Source: Pirellula sp. (GTDB lineage: Bacteria > Planctomycetota > Planctomycetia > Pirellulales > Lacipirellulaceae). Taken from it: a DNA stretch of 36,872 nucleotides. The stretch is taken from assembly GCA_013822725.1 (NCBI GenBank), contig PNKX01000036.1:1-36872 (forward strand), written 5' to 3'. The stretch's first letter is position 1. The number at the start of each line of letters is the position of its first letter. Both the position numbers and the translations under genes were made by a program. Positions 16,017 through 23,984 of this stretch are shown piece by piece. The notes beneath the pieces are model-generated. The model did not search any database, was not told the DNA's origin, and was given only the letters and a program-made list of their open reading frames with translations.

Positions 16017-16342
16017 TTGGGAGAAATTCTCTAGGCTCGGCGGTAACGGGCCATAAAATGCTTGTGGAGAGGCCTTCGACAACGCCTCGACAGCCGCAGG
16101 CGATGCTTTGGGGCACTGCCTGCGGAGGTGTTTGACACACCCTAATCCCGCAATTAAGCTCGACTTACGGCGATTCTATCGCCCCACGTCGCCGCGCGGA
16201 AGCGCCGGACCTGTCGCTGCTAGGATCTTTTCCCACCGAGATCTTTTCCCGCCGACTCGTCCCTCCTTCCCGTTAGACGGACAGAACAGAGTTAGTTAGC
16301 GAACAGCGAAGTTAGCACAGATCAGAACATTGAGGTCGCCGC
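16017..16342. other. Divergent intergenic region, 326 bp
   Basis: Between polA (minus) and the coiled-coil gene (plus). It contains the candidate promoter at 16132-16160 and the tandem ATCTTTTCCC repeat (GGATCTTTTCCCaccgaGATCTTTTCCCgccg, about 16223-16252). It should hold both start sites. No gene is supported in it apart from a possible TTG-initiated 22-codon extension of polA. Confidence 0.45.
16132..16160 (+). promoter_or_regulatory. Candidate sigma-70-type promoter for the coiled-coil gene
   Basis: TTGACA at 16132-16137 is a perfect -35 box, followed after 17 bp by TAAGCT (16155-16160), a weak -10. It is oriented toward the + strand gene starting at 16343, which would give a leader of about 175 nt. 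This is a sequence match only. Confidence 0.35.
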
Positions 16343-17752
16343 ATGGCCGCGAAAGAGAATCAAGGGCTGCAAGCCATTGTCATTGTGCTCACGATCTTCC
16401 TGCTCCTGACTGGGGTGGGACTCTTGCTCGTGAACAACGCCCGGAAGACGGCGGTCGCCCAAGTAGCCGATCTCCAAACGAAGCAGTCCGCCTCGCAAGC
16501 TTCCGAGGCGAAGCTGCAGGCCGAAGCGAACAACTACAAGGCCTGGATCGGCTTCCCCGAAGACGCTCTCTACGACTCGCTGGCGCCGCAGGTCGAGGAA
16601 GATAAGACTCGCTTCGGACTGGGCGTCGATGAAGCGAGCCGTCAGTACAAGACGATGCTGCAAAACGTCTTCGAAGAGAAGGAAAAGCTCGTTAAGAACG
16701 AGGCGAACGCGAAGGCGGAAGTGAAGGATCTGAAAGAGCGATTGCTCGCCCTAGAGTCGCAAAAAGACGCCCAGGTGAAGGAGCATCTCACCGCGCTCGA
16801 GAAAGCCAAACAAGACCTCGCCGACGTCCAAGCGAAGGCGAAGCAGCAATACGACGAGATTAGCGCCAAGAACAAAGAGGTGGCGGCCAGCATGGAGCAG
16901 GATCGAGCCGCGCACGGCGAGGAAATAGCGAAGAAGGAAGCGGAAAAGACCGCAGTCGAAACGGCCAATGTGAAGCTTGAACGCCAAGTCGATAAGCTCC
17001 GCGAAGGCCTGCCCGACGTCGATCAATTCGCCCAGCCGGCCGATGGCCGCGTCACCTGGGTGAACCAGCGGTACGGCAAAGTCTGGATCGACCTCGGCTC
17101 CGGCGACGGGCTCCGGCCGCAGGTGACGTTTAGCGTCGCCGCCGAAGGCAACGCCGACGCGGAGCAGGCCGAAAAGAAGGGGAGCATCGAAGTGATCCGG
17201 GTGCTCGACGCCCACATGGCCGAGGCGCAGATTACCTCCGACGATCCCAAAAACCCGATCCTCACCGGCGATCGCATTTACAGCCAGGTCTGGGATCGCG
17301 GACGGACGGTCGGCTTTGCCATCGCGGGCAAGATTGACCTCGATAAGGATGGCAAGGACGACTTGCAGCGACTGAAGGATATCATCGGGGCCAACAGCGG
17401 CCGCGTCGATGCTTCTCCTGACGAGGCGGGCGCCCTGCAGGGCGAGCTTAAGATCGATACCCGCTATCTGGTGCTCGGCGAGCTCCCCGACGGCACGCAA
17501 GCTCGCGACGCTGCACTACGCGGCAGTTGGAAGACGCTGAGCGAGGATGCCGAGCGACTCGGCATCGAGACGATTCCGTTGGAAGAGTTCGTCAAGCTGA
17601 TGGGGTGGCGTATCGACAATCGGTCGGTCGCGATGGACTCCACGTCGCGCGCCGAAGACTTTCCGCCTGAAGTAGTGGGCGACGTCCCGCCGCGAAAGAC
17701 CGTGCAGCCATCGGGAGTCTTCAAGAAAAGGCTGCCAGCGGTGAGTTACTAA
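16343..17752 (+). CDS. Membrane-anchored coiled-coil protein with C-terminal BRCT-like domain
   Basis: I do not recognise a named family. The 469-aa protein has an N-terminal membrane helix (about residues 10-31, IVIVLTIFLLLTGVGLLLV) with positive charge after it (NNARK). A long Lys/Glu/Ala-rich coiled coil follows (about 35-225). Then comes a beta-rich segment (about 232-262, GRVTWVNQRYGKVWIDLGSGDGL) and finally about 323-425: VGFAIAGKID, LKDIIGANSGRVDAS, IDTRYLVLGELPD, RLGIETIPLEEFVKLMGW. The last four pieces appear in the order of the BRCT fold as seen in NAD-dependent DNA ligase (F-ltG, GG-v, T-LVvG, lGi-ii-eeF). Without a signal cleavage site it is likely tethered; its side of the membrane is uncertain. 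Start ATG has no strong upstream binding site, only GAGG about 14 bp away. The gene converges on bioA. Confidence 0.8.
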   Translation: MAAKENQGLQAIVIVLTIFLLLTGVGLLLVNNARKTAVAQVADLQTKQSASQASEAKLQAEANNYKAWIGFPEDALYDSLAPQVEEDKTRFGLGVDEASRQYKTMLQNVFEEKEKLVKNEANAKAEVKDLKERLLALESQKDAQVKEHLTALEKAKQDLADVQAKAKQQYDEISAKNKEVAASMEQDRAAHGEEIAKKEAEKTAVETANVKLERQVDKLREGLPDVDQFAQPADGRVTWVNQRYGKVWIDLGSGDGLRPQVTFSVAAEGNADAEQAEKKGSIEVIRVLDAHMAEAQITSDDPKNPILTGDRIYSQVWDRGRTVGFAIAGKIDLDKDGKDDLQRLKDIIGANSGRVDASPDEAGALQGELKIDTRYLVLGELPDGTQARDAALRGSWKTLSEDAERLGIETIPLEEFVKLMGWRIDNRSVAMDSTSRAEDFPPEVVGDVPPRKTVQPSGVFKKRLPAVSY

Positions 17753-17797
17753 GCAGCCGCGGCTCAACGAGCTGCTGGAACGGAGCGAAGAAGCGCT

Positions 17798-17864
17798 AAA
17801 TGCTGAAGGATGAATGCGGAAAGAACAGACCCCTCAGCATTCCGCATTCATGCTTCAGCATTTT
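17798..17864. terminator. Bidirectional hairpin between coiled-coil gene and bioA
   Basis: AAATGCTGAAGGATGAATGC (17798 on, 24 nt in all) pairs with its complement ending in CTTCAGCATTTT (17840-17864), with one mismatch and an 18-nt loop. It sits between the ends of two convergent genes, and each arm ends in three or four T residues in the outward direction. It is a plausible terminator on both strands. Its length and repeat-like sequence suggest that it derives from a repeat element. Confidence 0.65.
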
Positions 17865-17899
17865 CCCTGTAGTCGCTCCGGCCGGTCGTTGACCGACGG

Positions 17900-19225
17900 C
17901 TACTGGCAGACGGCGTCGATGCTGTCTCGAAGCACGCGGCCGAGTAGCTCGAGCTCCGCGTCGTTGATCGACAGCGGCGGCATCACGACGATGACGTCGC
18001 CCAGGGGCCGCAGCCAGACGCCTTGCGCCGTCGTTTGTTTGCAGACGCGGTAACCGTGTCGCTCGTTCGTGGGGTAGGCGACGCCCCTCTGGCGGTTGGC
18101 GCAGAGCTCTACGCCCGCGATCGTGCCGAGCTGGCGGACATCGGCGATGTGCGGATGCTCGCGGAGCGGCGCCAAAACTCGGCTCAACTTCTCGGCGAGT
18201 CGCGGAACCGTCTCTTCCAGCACGCGCTCGTCGGCGATCACGTCGAGCGTTGCGCAGGCCGCCGCCGCTGCCAGGGGGTTGCCGGCGTAGGTGTGCCCGT
18301 GGTGGAACGTGCAGCCGGTGGCGTAGTCGCCGAGGAACGCCGCGTAAATGTCGTCGGTGGCAATCGTCGCCGCCAGCGGCAGCGTTCCCGACGTGATGCT
18401 TTTGCCCAGGCAGAGCATGTCGGGCGTGACGCCCTCGTGGTCGCAAGCAAACATCCGACCGGTGCGGCAAAAACCGGTGACGATTTCGTCGGCGATCAAC
18501 AGGACGTCGTAACGCTTCGTCAACTCGCGGACGCCACGGAGATAGCCGGAGGGTTGCAGCACCATGCCGGCGGCGCCTTGCAGCAGCGGCTCGATGACGA
18601 GAGCCGCGATCTCCGCGTGATGCTGCTGCAGCATCTGTTCAAGTTTGGCAAGGTGATCACTGGCGTCGCCCAGCCGCTCATCAGGCGGCGGAAGTCGCAG
18701 GACGTCGAATAGTAGCGGCTTGTAGAGGGCGTGAAAGCGCTCGATGCCGCCGACGGCGGTGCTGCCGAGCGTGTCGCCATGATACGCGCTGTCGTAAGCG
18801 AGGTATTTGGTCTTGCCGGGTCGCGGCGTGGGGCACTGCATCCAATATTGGAACGCAATCTTCAACGCCGCCTCCACGGCGCACGCCCCGTCGCTTGCGT
18901 AGAAGACGCGATTGAGTTCGCCCGGCGCCAACTCGGCCAACCGGCGCGCCAATTCGACGGCCGGCACGTTGCTCATGCCCAGCGTCGTTGCGTGGGGCAG
19001 CTTGCCGAGCTGTTCGACGATGGCCGCCTCGATCCGCGGATGGCGGTGGCCGAGCAAATTGCACCAGAGACTGCTGACGCCGTCGAGATAGCGCCTTCCT
19101 TGGACGTCGACGAGCCAAGAGCCTTCGGCCCGCTCGATCACCATTGGCTCATACTCGCTCATTTGGGTGAACGAGTGCCAGAAGTGGCGGAGGTCCCAGT
19201 CTGTTAATTCCGCCGCGGTGGCCAT
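17900..19225 (-). CDS. bioA: Adenosylmethionine-8-amino-7-oxononanoate aminotransferase
   Basis: A 441-aa PLP-dependent class III aminotransferase that converts KAPA to DAPA in biotin synthesis with SAM as amino donor. The N-terminus DLRHFWHSFTQMSEYEPMVIERAEGSWL and the sequence GRRYLDGVSSLWCNLLGHRHPRI are hallmarks of BioA. PLP-binding residues are visible: YASDGACAVEAALKIA, LIADEIVTGFCRTGRMFA (Asp that contacts the pyridine nitrogen) and CLGKSITSGTLPLAA with the Schiff-base Lys near residue 275. It ends with the TIAGVELCANRQ and VIVVMPPLSI segments. Length is normal. No other bio gene lies beside it in this window, so biotin genes are probably scattered. Identification is secure. Confidence 0.95.
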   Translation of the reverse strand: MATAAELTDWDLRHFWHSFTQMSEYEPMVIERAEGSWLVDVQGRRYLDGVSSLWCNLLGHRHPRIEAAIVEQLGKLPHATTLGMSNVPAVELARRLAELAPGELNRVFYASDGACAVEAALKIAFQYWMQCPTPRPGKTKYLAYDSAYHGDTLGSTAVGGIERFHALYKPLLFDVLRLPPPDERLGDASDHLAKLEQMLQQHHAEIAALVIEPLLQGAAGMVLQPSGYLRGVRELTKRYDVLLIADEIVTGFCRTGRMFACDHEGVTPDMLCLGKSITSGTLPLAATIATDDIYAAFLGDYATGCTFHHGHTYAGNPLAAAAACATLDVIADERVLEETVPRLAEKLSRVLAPLREHPHIADVRQLGTIAGVELCANRQRGVAYPTNERHGYRVCKQTTAQGVWLRPLGDVIVVMPPLSINDAELELLGRVLRDSIDAVCQ

Positions 19226-19279
19226 GATGCTTGGGTTGCTTTCCCGCTAAGACGTTGCTGCAAATTTGTAAAATGCATT

Positions 19280-19453
19280 GCCCGCGAATCACGCGAATCG
19301 ACGCTAATAAAAGACTGGACAGGATCACCGGATGGATGGGATCGACAGGAAGAAACTAGTTACTTCCTAATCGTGTTGATCCCGGGCGATCCGGTGATCC
19401 TGTCCAATCTTTTTTCTGACTCAAATTCGCGTTCATTCGCGTGATTCGCTGGC
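19280..19453. mobile_element. 174-bp nested inverted-repeat element without a gene
   Basis: Outer arms 19280-19308 (GCCCGCGAATCACGCGAAT...) and 19425-19453 are complementary at about 25 of 29 positions. Inner arms 19314-19333 (GGACAGGATCACCGGAT) and 19389-19408 match at 19 of 20. The outer arms match the ends of the GxxExxY cassette at 25459-25984 with few changes. The interior has no open frame. It looks like a non-autonomous relative (MITE-like) of that cassette. It lies between the truncated adenosyltransferase and the bioA start. Confidence 0.7.
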
Positions 19454-19471
19454 TCTTTACCATCGAATCTT

Positions 19472-19969
19472 TTACCACCGCACTTGCACCGGCGTGCCAA
19501 CCTTCACGCCGAGCATGATCTTCGCGCTGTCGTCGACGATCGCCAGTTCCAGGCAGTCGTTCGAGCCAATGAGGGCAATCAGCGTCATTGGCGGCTGGTC
19601 GGCGTAAGCATGGAAAATGCAGCGGGTCTCGTGCTCGTCGCAGAAGACGCCGACCGTTTCGTCGGTGGGGACGCCGGCGAGCATTTCGCGCGTGATATCG
19701 GTGACCAGATTGCCGAACGAGTCAATCGCCGTCACTTGGCCGTCGATGCGATTTGCCACCTTCACTGCTCCCGGCCAATCGAGCGAGACGAACTGCGCGT
19801 GGACTGGCCCCAGGTCGTCGGGCCCCTTTAAGGAACCAACGCCAAGACTCAGATGCGCTGCCGCCGGCGCCATGATGTCGCGACCGTGGAACGTCGGCGC
19901 CATTGGCTGCCGGAACCACCGCTCCTCGGTGATAGCACGTATCTTAGACGCACCGAGCCGACTCGCCAA
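19472..19969 (-). pseudogene. 5'-truncated SAM hydroxide adenosyltransferase (DUF62 family)
   Basis: What remains, 165 aa, is the end of the N-terminal domain (SKIRAITEERWFRQPMAPTFHGRDIMAPAAAHLSLG) and the whole C-terminal beta-barrel domain (VDGQVTAIDSFGNLVTDIT-like segment, GSNDCLELAI). Together these are diagnostic of the SAM hydroxide adenosyltransferase / duf62 family, which hydrolyses S-adenosylmethionine to adenosine and methionine. Full members have about 260-280 aa; about 100 residues with the Asp/Asn adenosine-binding region and the (P)DNG motif are absent. The frame upstream runs as NNSHHTRLASRLGAS, where DNG-L-RLA would be expected, then meets a stop 21 codons further. The replaced part overlaps a palindrome at 19992-20014. 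Only non-ATG starts exist, so expression of a product is doubtful. Confidence 0.75.
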
Positions 19970-19991
19970 CCGTGTGTGATGGCTGTTATTG

Positions 19992-20014
19992 AGCCCGCTG
20001 AAACGGCGGTGGCT
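19992..20014. repeat. AGCCcGCTG-aaa-CGGCGGtGGCT palindrome
   Basis: An imperfect hairpin at the breakpoint where the adenosyltransferase gene loses its 5' part. It differs in sequence from the GC-rich repeat at the other sites and appears only here. Its position suggests that insertion or recombination at this repeat removed the gene's start. Confidence 0.5.
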
Positions 20015-20220
20015 AATCTATGGGTGAATGCTCGATCGCGACGCGCCGACGACTAAGTCGACATCGAAACATGCAGCGAGCCGCTCGGATATGGAGAGCG
20101 GTTTTGGCCAGACGAATCGCTTCTGGCGCGGGCCTTACCTGGCGCGAAATAATCGCCTCGTGATTTTCGCCAAGCCACTACGGGGCAATTGATGAGCGAT
20201 TTGTATCTCAAGCTACATTG

Positions 20221-22194
20221 TCACGGCGATCCCGCAGCCGATGCCGCGCGGCGTCGCCAATGGACCGCCAGCAGGCCCGTAACGAGCAGGAGTGCCGCCG
20301 ACGGTTCCGGCACGACCTGATACCCGAGGGCGTTAAAGCTGAAGCCGTTGCCGGCGGAGTTGGCCCCGTCCCAGGCGATGCCGATCGTCTTTCCCTTGGC
20401 CAACAGGAGGTCGTCGAGCGGCAACATGCCGTCGTGCAAATCGGCGAAGTGGACGAGGCGCGTCGCGCCGCCGATGGTGAGTTGCAGCGAATCCAACTCG
20501 TCGAATTGATCGAGCCGCAATCCTTCGAGCAACATGTCCTCGCTAAACGACAGGACCAACTCTTCAGGCGCCACCGCGCCGCTGTCGAGCGTGAAGTCGA
20601 TCAAATTCGGATTGTTGCCCGGCAGGCCGTTGACGCCTACCAGGCTTTGTTCAAAATCGACGCCGACCGTTGCGGGCGTTTCCGTCAGGCCCTGCTGCAC
20701 GCGCGTCTGCCAAGTCGTTTCAATCGGGACGCCGATATCGGGGTCGGTCGGCAATTGGACGAGCGACGCACTGAACAAGTTGCGGTAGTCGGCCAGCACG
20801 GGGATGGGGTCGTAACAGAGCGAACTCGTCGAAGCGACGTAGATCCCCTCGGTGCCGTCGGTGAATTCAGCCCGGAAGGCGAGGTTGTACTTGAACTTGA
20901 CCGTGGTGAGGGCCCGGCTGCCGATCTCCAGATTGCTGATGACGCGGCCATCGAGAATCTTCCCTTGCCGCGTGACTTCGGTGATCATGCCGCACGAGTC
21001 GAGGTAGATGCCGTAGCCGCCGCCAATCGAGACGGCGGGGGCGCTATTCGGCAAGGCGGCGTTGTTGTTGACGACCGAGTTGGCGACGAACGCATGCGCG
21101 CTGCCGAGCGTCGAAACCCCTTCGAAGTGGCGAAAGTTGAATCCTGGCGATGACGGATTGGGCGTGGTGACGTCGGCGACCTTGGCCAATGAGCCGTTGA
21201 CGTAGCGATAGACGCCAGCCCGTGCGGGAGTGGAAAAGGGCTCGTTGTAGGAAAAGAGGACGGTCGAGCCGGCTAAGCTCGGCCGTGCCGACTGGACGAC
21301 GCCCGTCGTGGAAACGTTGTCGAAATGAGTCGTGAGAAAGGCAAAGTTGTCATCGAACTTGTCGGCGGGGAAACCCGGAATCGACACGTTCTTGTCAGCG
21401 ACGGCGACGATCGTATCGGTCGACTTCTCCCAGCGATAAACGCCGAAACGGGCGACGTTGCCGGCGTCCGTCCATTTCGCCATGAACGTGGCGTAGTTGA
21501 TGTTGTAGTCGATGTAAGAGTCGAACGTGACGCCGTAAGGGGTGAATGATTGGAACAAGGCGCCGCCGCCGCCGGGCACGGGGTCGCTCGCGTCGACGAA
21601 CGTATTCTGGATCTGCGTGATGTTGATCCCGACCTTGTTGGCGGCGTAGGCGGTGCTGCCGCTGTAAAGCGAAGGAGGGCCCCACGCCACGCCGCCCAGA
21701 TTCGTCGGCGAGTTCGGCGCGACGTAGGTGAAAATCTGGTTCTTGTAGCTCGTGCCGTCGTAGGCGCTCGGCCGCGTCGCGATCTGATTGCCGGAGATCG
21801 CGGGGTCTTCGGCGAAGAAGGCGATGGTTCCGATGGGCGGATTGGGGCCGGGGCTAACCACCCGCTTCGCGTAATTGGTCAAGGCGCCGGCGGTCGTGCC
21901 GACTTCGATTCGGTCGTACAAACCAGCGCCGCCGATCACGGGACCGAGCGTCTTGGCGCCGAAGACGACGCCGCCGCCGCTCATCGCGGGAATGCCGACG
22001 TAGTCGTAGACGGCGGTCGGCGGTTCGGAAGGGGGCGTCGTCGTGAACGAGTTGACGATTCGCTGGAAGCTGAAGGCGCCGAAAGCGGGGCGGGCCGTCA
22101 CGCCGACGGTGGCGAGAAGCGCAAGCGTCAAGATCAAAGGGCTAAACGAGCGGCTGCTGGCCGCCAATTGGCGCAGCGAACGAGGTGAAGTCAT
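20221..22194 (-). CDS. PEP-CTERM exported protein of unknown function
   Basis: A 657-aa exported protein from the ATG at 22194, with GGAG 9 bp upstream. The signal sequence is long, with hydrophobic core LILTLALLATVGVTARPAFG at about 22-41. The body is built of repeated short strands with Asn, Gly, Ser and Thr. Segments such as VYDYVGIPAMSGGGVVFGAK, GVYRWEKSTDTIVAVADKN and GVYRYVNGSLAKVADVTTP recur at intervals of roughly 80-100 residues, suggesting a beta-propeller. The last 200 residues hold a jelly-roll-like part (LVLSFSEDMLLEGLRLDQFDELDSLQLTIGG). The tail is VPEPSAALLLVTGLLAVHWRRR, a standard PEP-CTERM signal. I cannot name a function. No partner gene is adjacent, and it is probably a single transcript. 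Confidence 0.85.
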   Translation of the reverse strand: MTSPRSLRQLAASSRSFSPLILTLALLATVGVTARPAFGAFSFQRIVNSFTTTPPSEPPTAVYDYVGIPAMSGGGVVFGAKTLGPVIGGAGLYDRIEVGTTAGALTNYAKRVVSPGPNPPIGTIAFFAEDPAISGNQIATRPSAYDGTSYKNQIFTYVAPNSPTNLGGVAWGPPSLYSGSTAYAANKVGINITQIQNTFVDASDPVPGGGGALFQSFTPYGVTFDSYIDYNINYATFMAKWTDAGNVARFGVYRWEKSTDTIVAVADKNVSIPGFPADKFDDNFAFLTTHFDNVSTTGVVQSARPSLAGSTVLFSYNEPFSTPARAGVYRYVNGSLAKVADVTTPNPSSPGFNFRHFEGVSTLGSAHAFVANSVVNNNAALPNSAPAVSIGGGYGIYLDSCGMITEVTRQGKILDGRVISNLEIGSRALTTVKFKYNLAFRAEFTDGTEGIYVASTSSLCYDPIPVLADYRNLFSASLVQLPTDPDIGVPIETTWQTRVQQGLTETPATVGVDFEQSLVGVNGLPGNNPNLIDFTLDSGAVAPEELVLSFSEDMLLEGLRLDQFDELDSLQLTIGGATRLVHFADLHDGMLPLDDLLLAKGKTIGIAWDGANSAGNGFSFNALGYQVVPEPSAALLLVTGLLAVHWRRRAASAAGSP

Positions 22195-22370
22195 GAGCGG
22201 TCGCTCCGTAGAAGAGAATGAGTCGTGAAGTGAATCGCCTTCCAACGCCTCGGAATTCGCCGTGCGTTGTAGTCCCATCGGGTAGGGATTGCAACTACCT
22301 GCCCAAAGAGCCCGAAAGTACGCGAGCAGATGCGGAAAAGCAACTTCGCTTCACACACTCGAAGCCGATG

Positions 22371-23945
22371 TTAAACGCGGCCCGCAGCCAGCATGGTCTG
22401 ATAGGCGGTGAGAGCGTTGAGGTGATCGTCGTCGGCGCGAAGACCGATGTGACCGTCGGGACGAATGATCAACAGCGTGATCTCGCTGAGGCCGAGTTGC
22501 TCAGCGGCCGCGGCCGAGAGGCGGCAATGCGGATGAGGCTCGTCGGTCGCGGCCATCAGCGTGAACGTCGTTTCAACAAGGGCGCCGCTTCCGGACTGAA
22601 TCGCGCTTTCAAGTTGAGCAAGCTGCCTGGCCTTCGATGCGGCACTGCCGATCAGCAGCGCCGTGTGGCCGCAGCGATGGGCTAGCTCATGCAGTAGGCA
22701 AGCCGCGCCGTCGGCGTGTCGCACGGCAAGCGTATCGGGAATCCGGTGGCCAGGGCCAAGCGTCTTGCGTCGGTTGCCCAGCACGAAGGGCGAGCCGCTG
22801 TAGTCGATGTCAAGTTCGGCCTCGGCGATCGACTCATGATGTCGCGTCTGCGGATTTGCGAAGATGGCGCACAACTCTTCGTCGCGAGCGCGGCGTTGCT
22901 CAGGATCGGTGATCGACTGGGCCTGCTCGAAAGCGTAGCCCGAAGCCGTGATCATCTCGGCGACGGGTCGGCGCTCTGCTTCATAGCTATCGAGCAAGGC
23001 GGGAGCGGCGCGCCCCTGGCAAACCAGCGCCAGTTTCCAAGCGAGATTGAATGCGTCCTGGAGACCGCTGTTCATGCCATGCCCCTGCGACGGCGAGCAA
23101 ACGTGGGCGGCGTCGCCGGCGATCAGGATGCGGCCGGCGCGGTAGCGCTCGGCGACCTTGGTATGACAATGAAATCGCGTCGGATGGGTGACGTCCGTAA
23201 ACGCGATACCAGGCAAATAGCGACTGAGCGTCGATGAGGCGTCGGCAATGAGATCCGATTCCTCGGAAGTCGGCCGCAGGTAGACTCGCCACCGCTGCTG
23301 TGGCAGCGCGGTGAGAATCACCGGCGGTACGTCCAGATAGGCGTAGTTCGCCTCGTGGGAGTGGGGCCAGTCGACGATCGTCGTATCGAACACGGCCCAG
23401 GGATCGGGGCGATCGTGACCGACGAGTTCAATACCGCTCAATTGTCGCGTGACGCTACGGACGCCGTCGCAGCCGACGACCCACTCAGCGGCGACTTGCT
23501 CAGCGTTTCCTTCATGATCGATCGTGGCGAGCACGCCGTCGTCGCCCTGTTCGAGATTGACGAGGCGCGACGAGCGATGAATCGCGCCGCCGAGTCGATG
23601 GAGATACTCAGTAAGAATCGTCTCGGTCACTTCTTCCGAAATGCCGATGTTGAAGCCGTAGCGACTGCCGCAGATTGCCAGATCGATTTCCCCCAGAACG
23701 CTGCCAGCCGAGTGGAGGCGAGCGATGCGCTGCTTCACGCCGGCGGCGAGCAGCGGCTCGACGATGCCGAGCGACTCGAAGATCTCGAGCGATCGCGGGT
23801 GGACGACGGTCGCCCGATCCCAGTGGAGCGGTTCGGGATTCGCATCGACCACTCGGCAGGCGACGCCGCGGCGACAAAGCTCCGCGGCGAGGAGCAGCCC
23901 GGTGGGGCCGGCGCCGACGACGAGGACTTGGACGTCGCTAGGCAT
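22371..23945 (-). CDS. FAD-dependent aromatic-ring monooxygenase (PheA/TfdB type)
   Basis: A 524-aa cytosolic flavoprotein hydroxylase. Residues 5-30 hold the GxGxxG Rossmann motif (VLVVGAGPTGLLLAAELCRRG). The DG motif (VVGCDGVRSVTR) and the GD motif with FAD ribityl contacts (ILIAGDAAHVCSPSQGHGMNSGLQDAFNLAWKL) are intact. A C-terminal thioredoxin-like domain (about 400-524) ends in ITLLIIRPDGHIGLRADDD. This layout fits phenol hydroxylase-like and polyketide-tailoring monooxygenases; the substrate cannot be predicted. It follows gatB on the same strand with a 30-bp gap and may be read through from it, although no functional link with tRNA amidation is likely. Length is normal and no active-site residue appears missing. 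Confidence 0.9.
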   Translation of the reverse strand: MPSDVQVLVVGAGPTGLLLAAELCRRGVACRVVDANPEPLHWDRATVVHPRSLEIFESLGIVEPLLAAGVKQRIARLHSAGSVLGEIDLAICGSRYGFNIGISEEVTETILTEYLHRLGGAIHRSSRLVNLEQGDDGVLATIDHEGNAEQVAAEWVVGCDGVRSVTRQLSGIELVGHDRPDPWAVFDTTIVDWPHSHEANYAYLDVPPVILTALPQQRWRVYLRPTSEESDLIADASSTLSRYLPGIAFTDVTHPTRFHCHTKVAERYRAGRILIAGDAAHVCSPSQGHGMNSGLQDAFNLAWKLALVCQGRAAPALLDSYEAERRPVAEMITASGYAFEQAQSITDPEQRRARDEELCAIFANPQTRHHESIAEAELDIDYSGSPFVLGNRRKTLGPGHRIPDTLAVRHADGAACLLHELAHRCGHTALLIGSAASKARQLAQLESAIQSGSGALVETTFTLMAATDEPHPHCRLSAAAAEQLGLSEITLLIIRPDGHIGLRADDDHLNALTAYQTMLAAGRV

Positions 23946-23969
23946 GGCAGACCTGTGGAGGATGGGTGC

Positions 23970-23984
23970 GGAGCGCTACGCTCC
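23970..23984. repeat. Small hairpin over the gatB stop codon
   Basis: GGAGCG-cta-CGCTCC is a perfect 6-bp stem whose 3-nt loop is the gatB stop codon (TAG on the minus strand). A longer version of this stem (CCGGGAGC...GCTCCCGG) occurs at 28570-28589. It is either a small repeat that became the gatB 3' end or chance symmetry. Confidence 0.45.

Noticed and set aside
19280..19453. Element near bioA as a simple terminator
   Set aside because: The arms are far too long and nested, lack a T-run at the right place, and match the ends of a second element elsewhere in the window.
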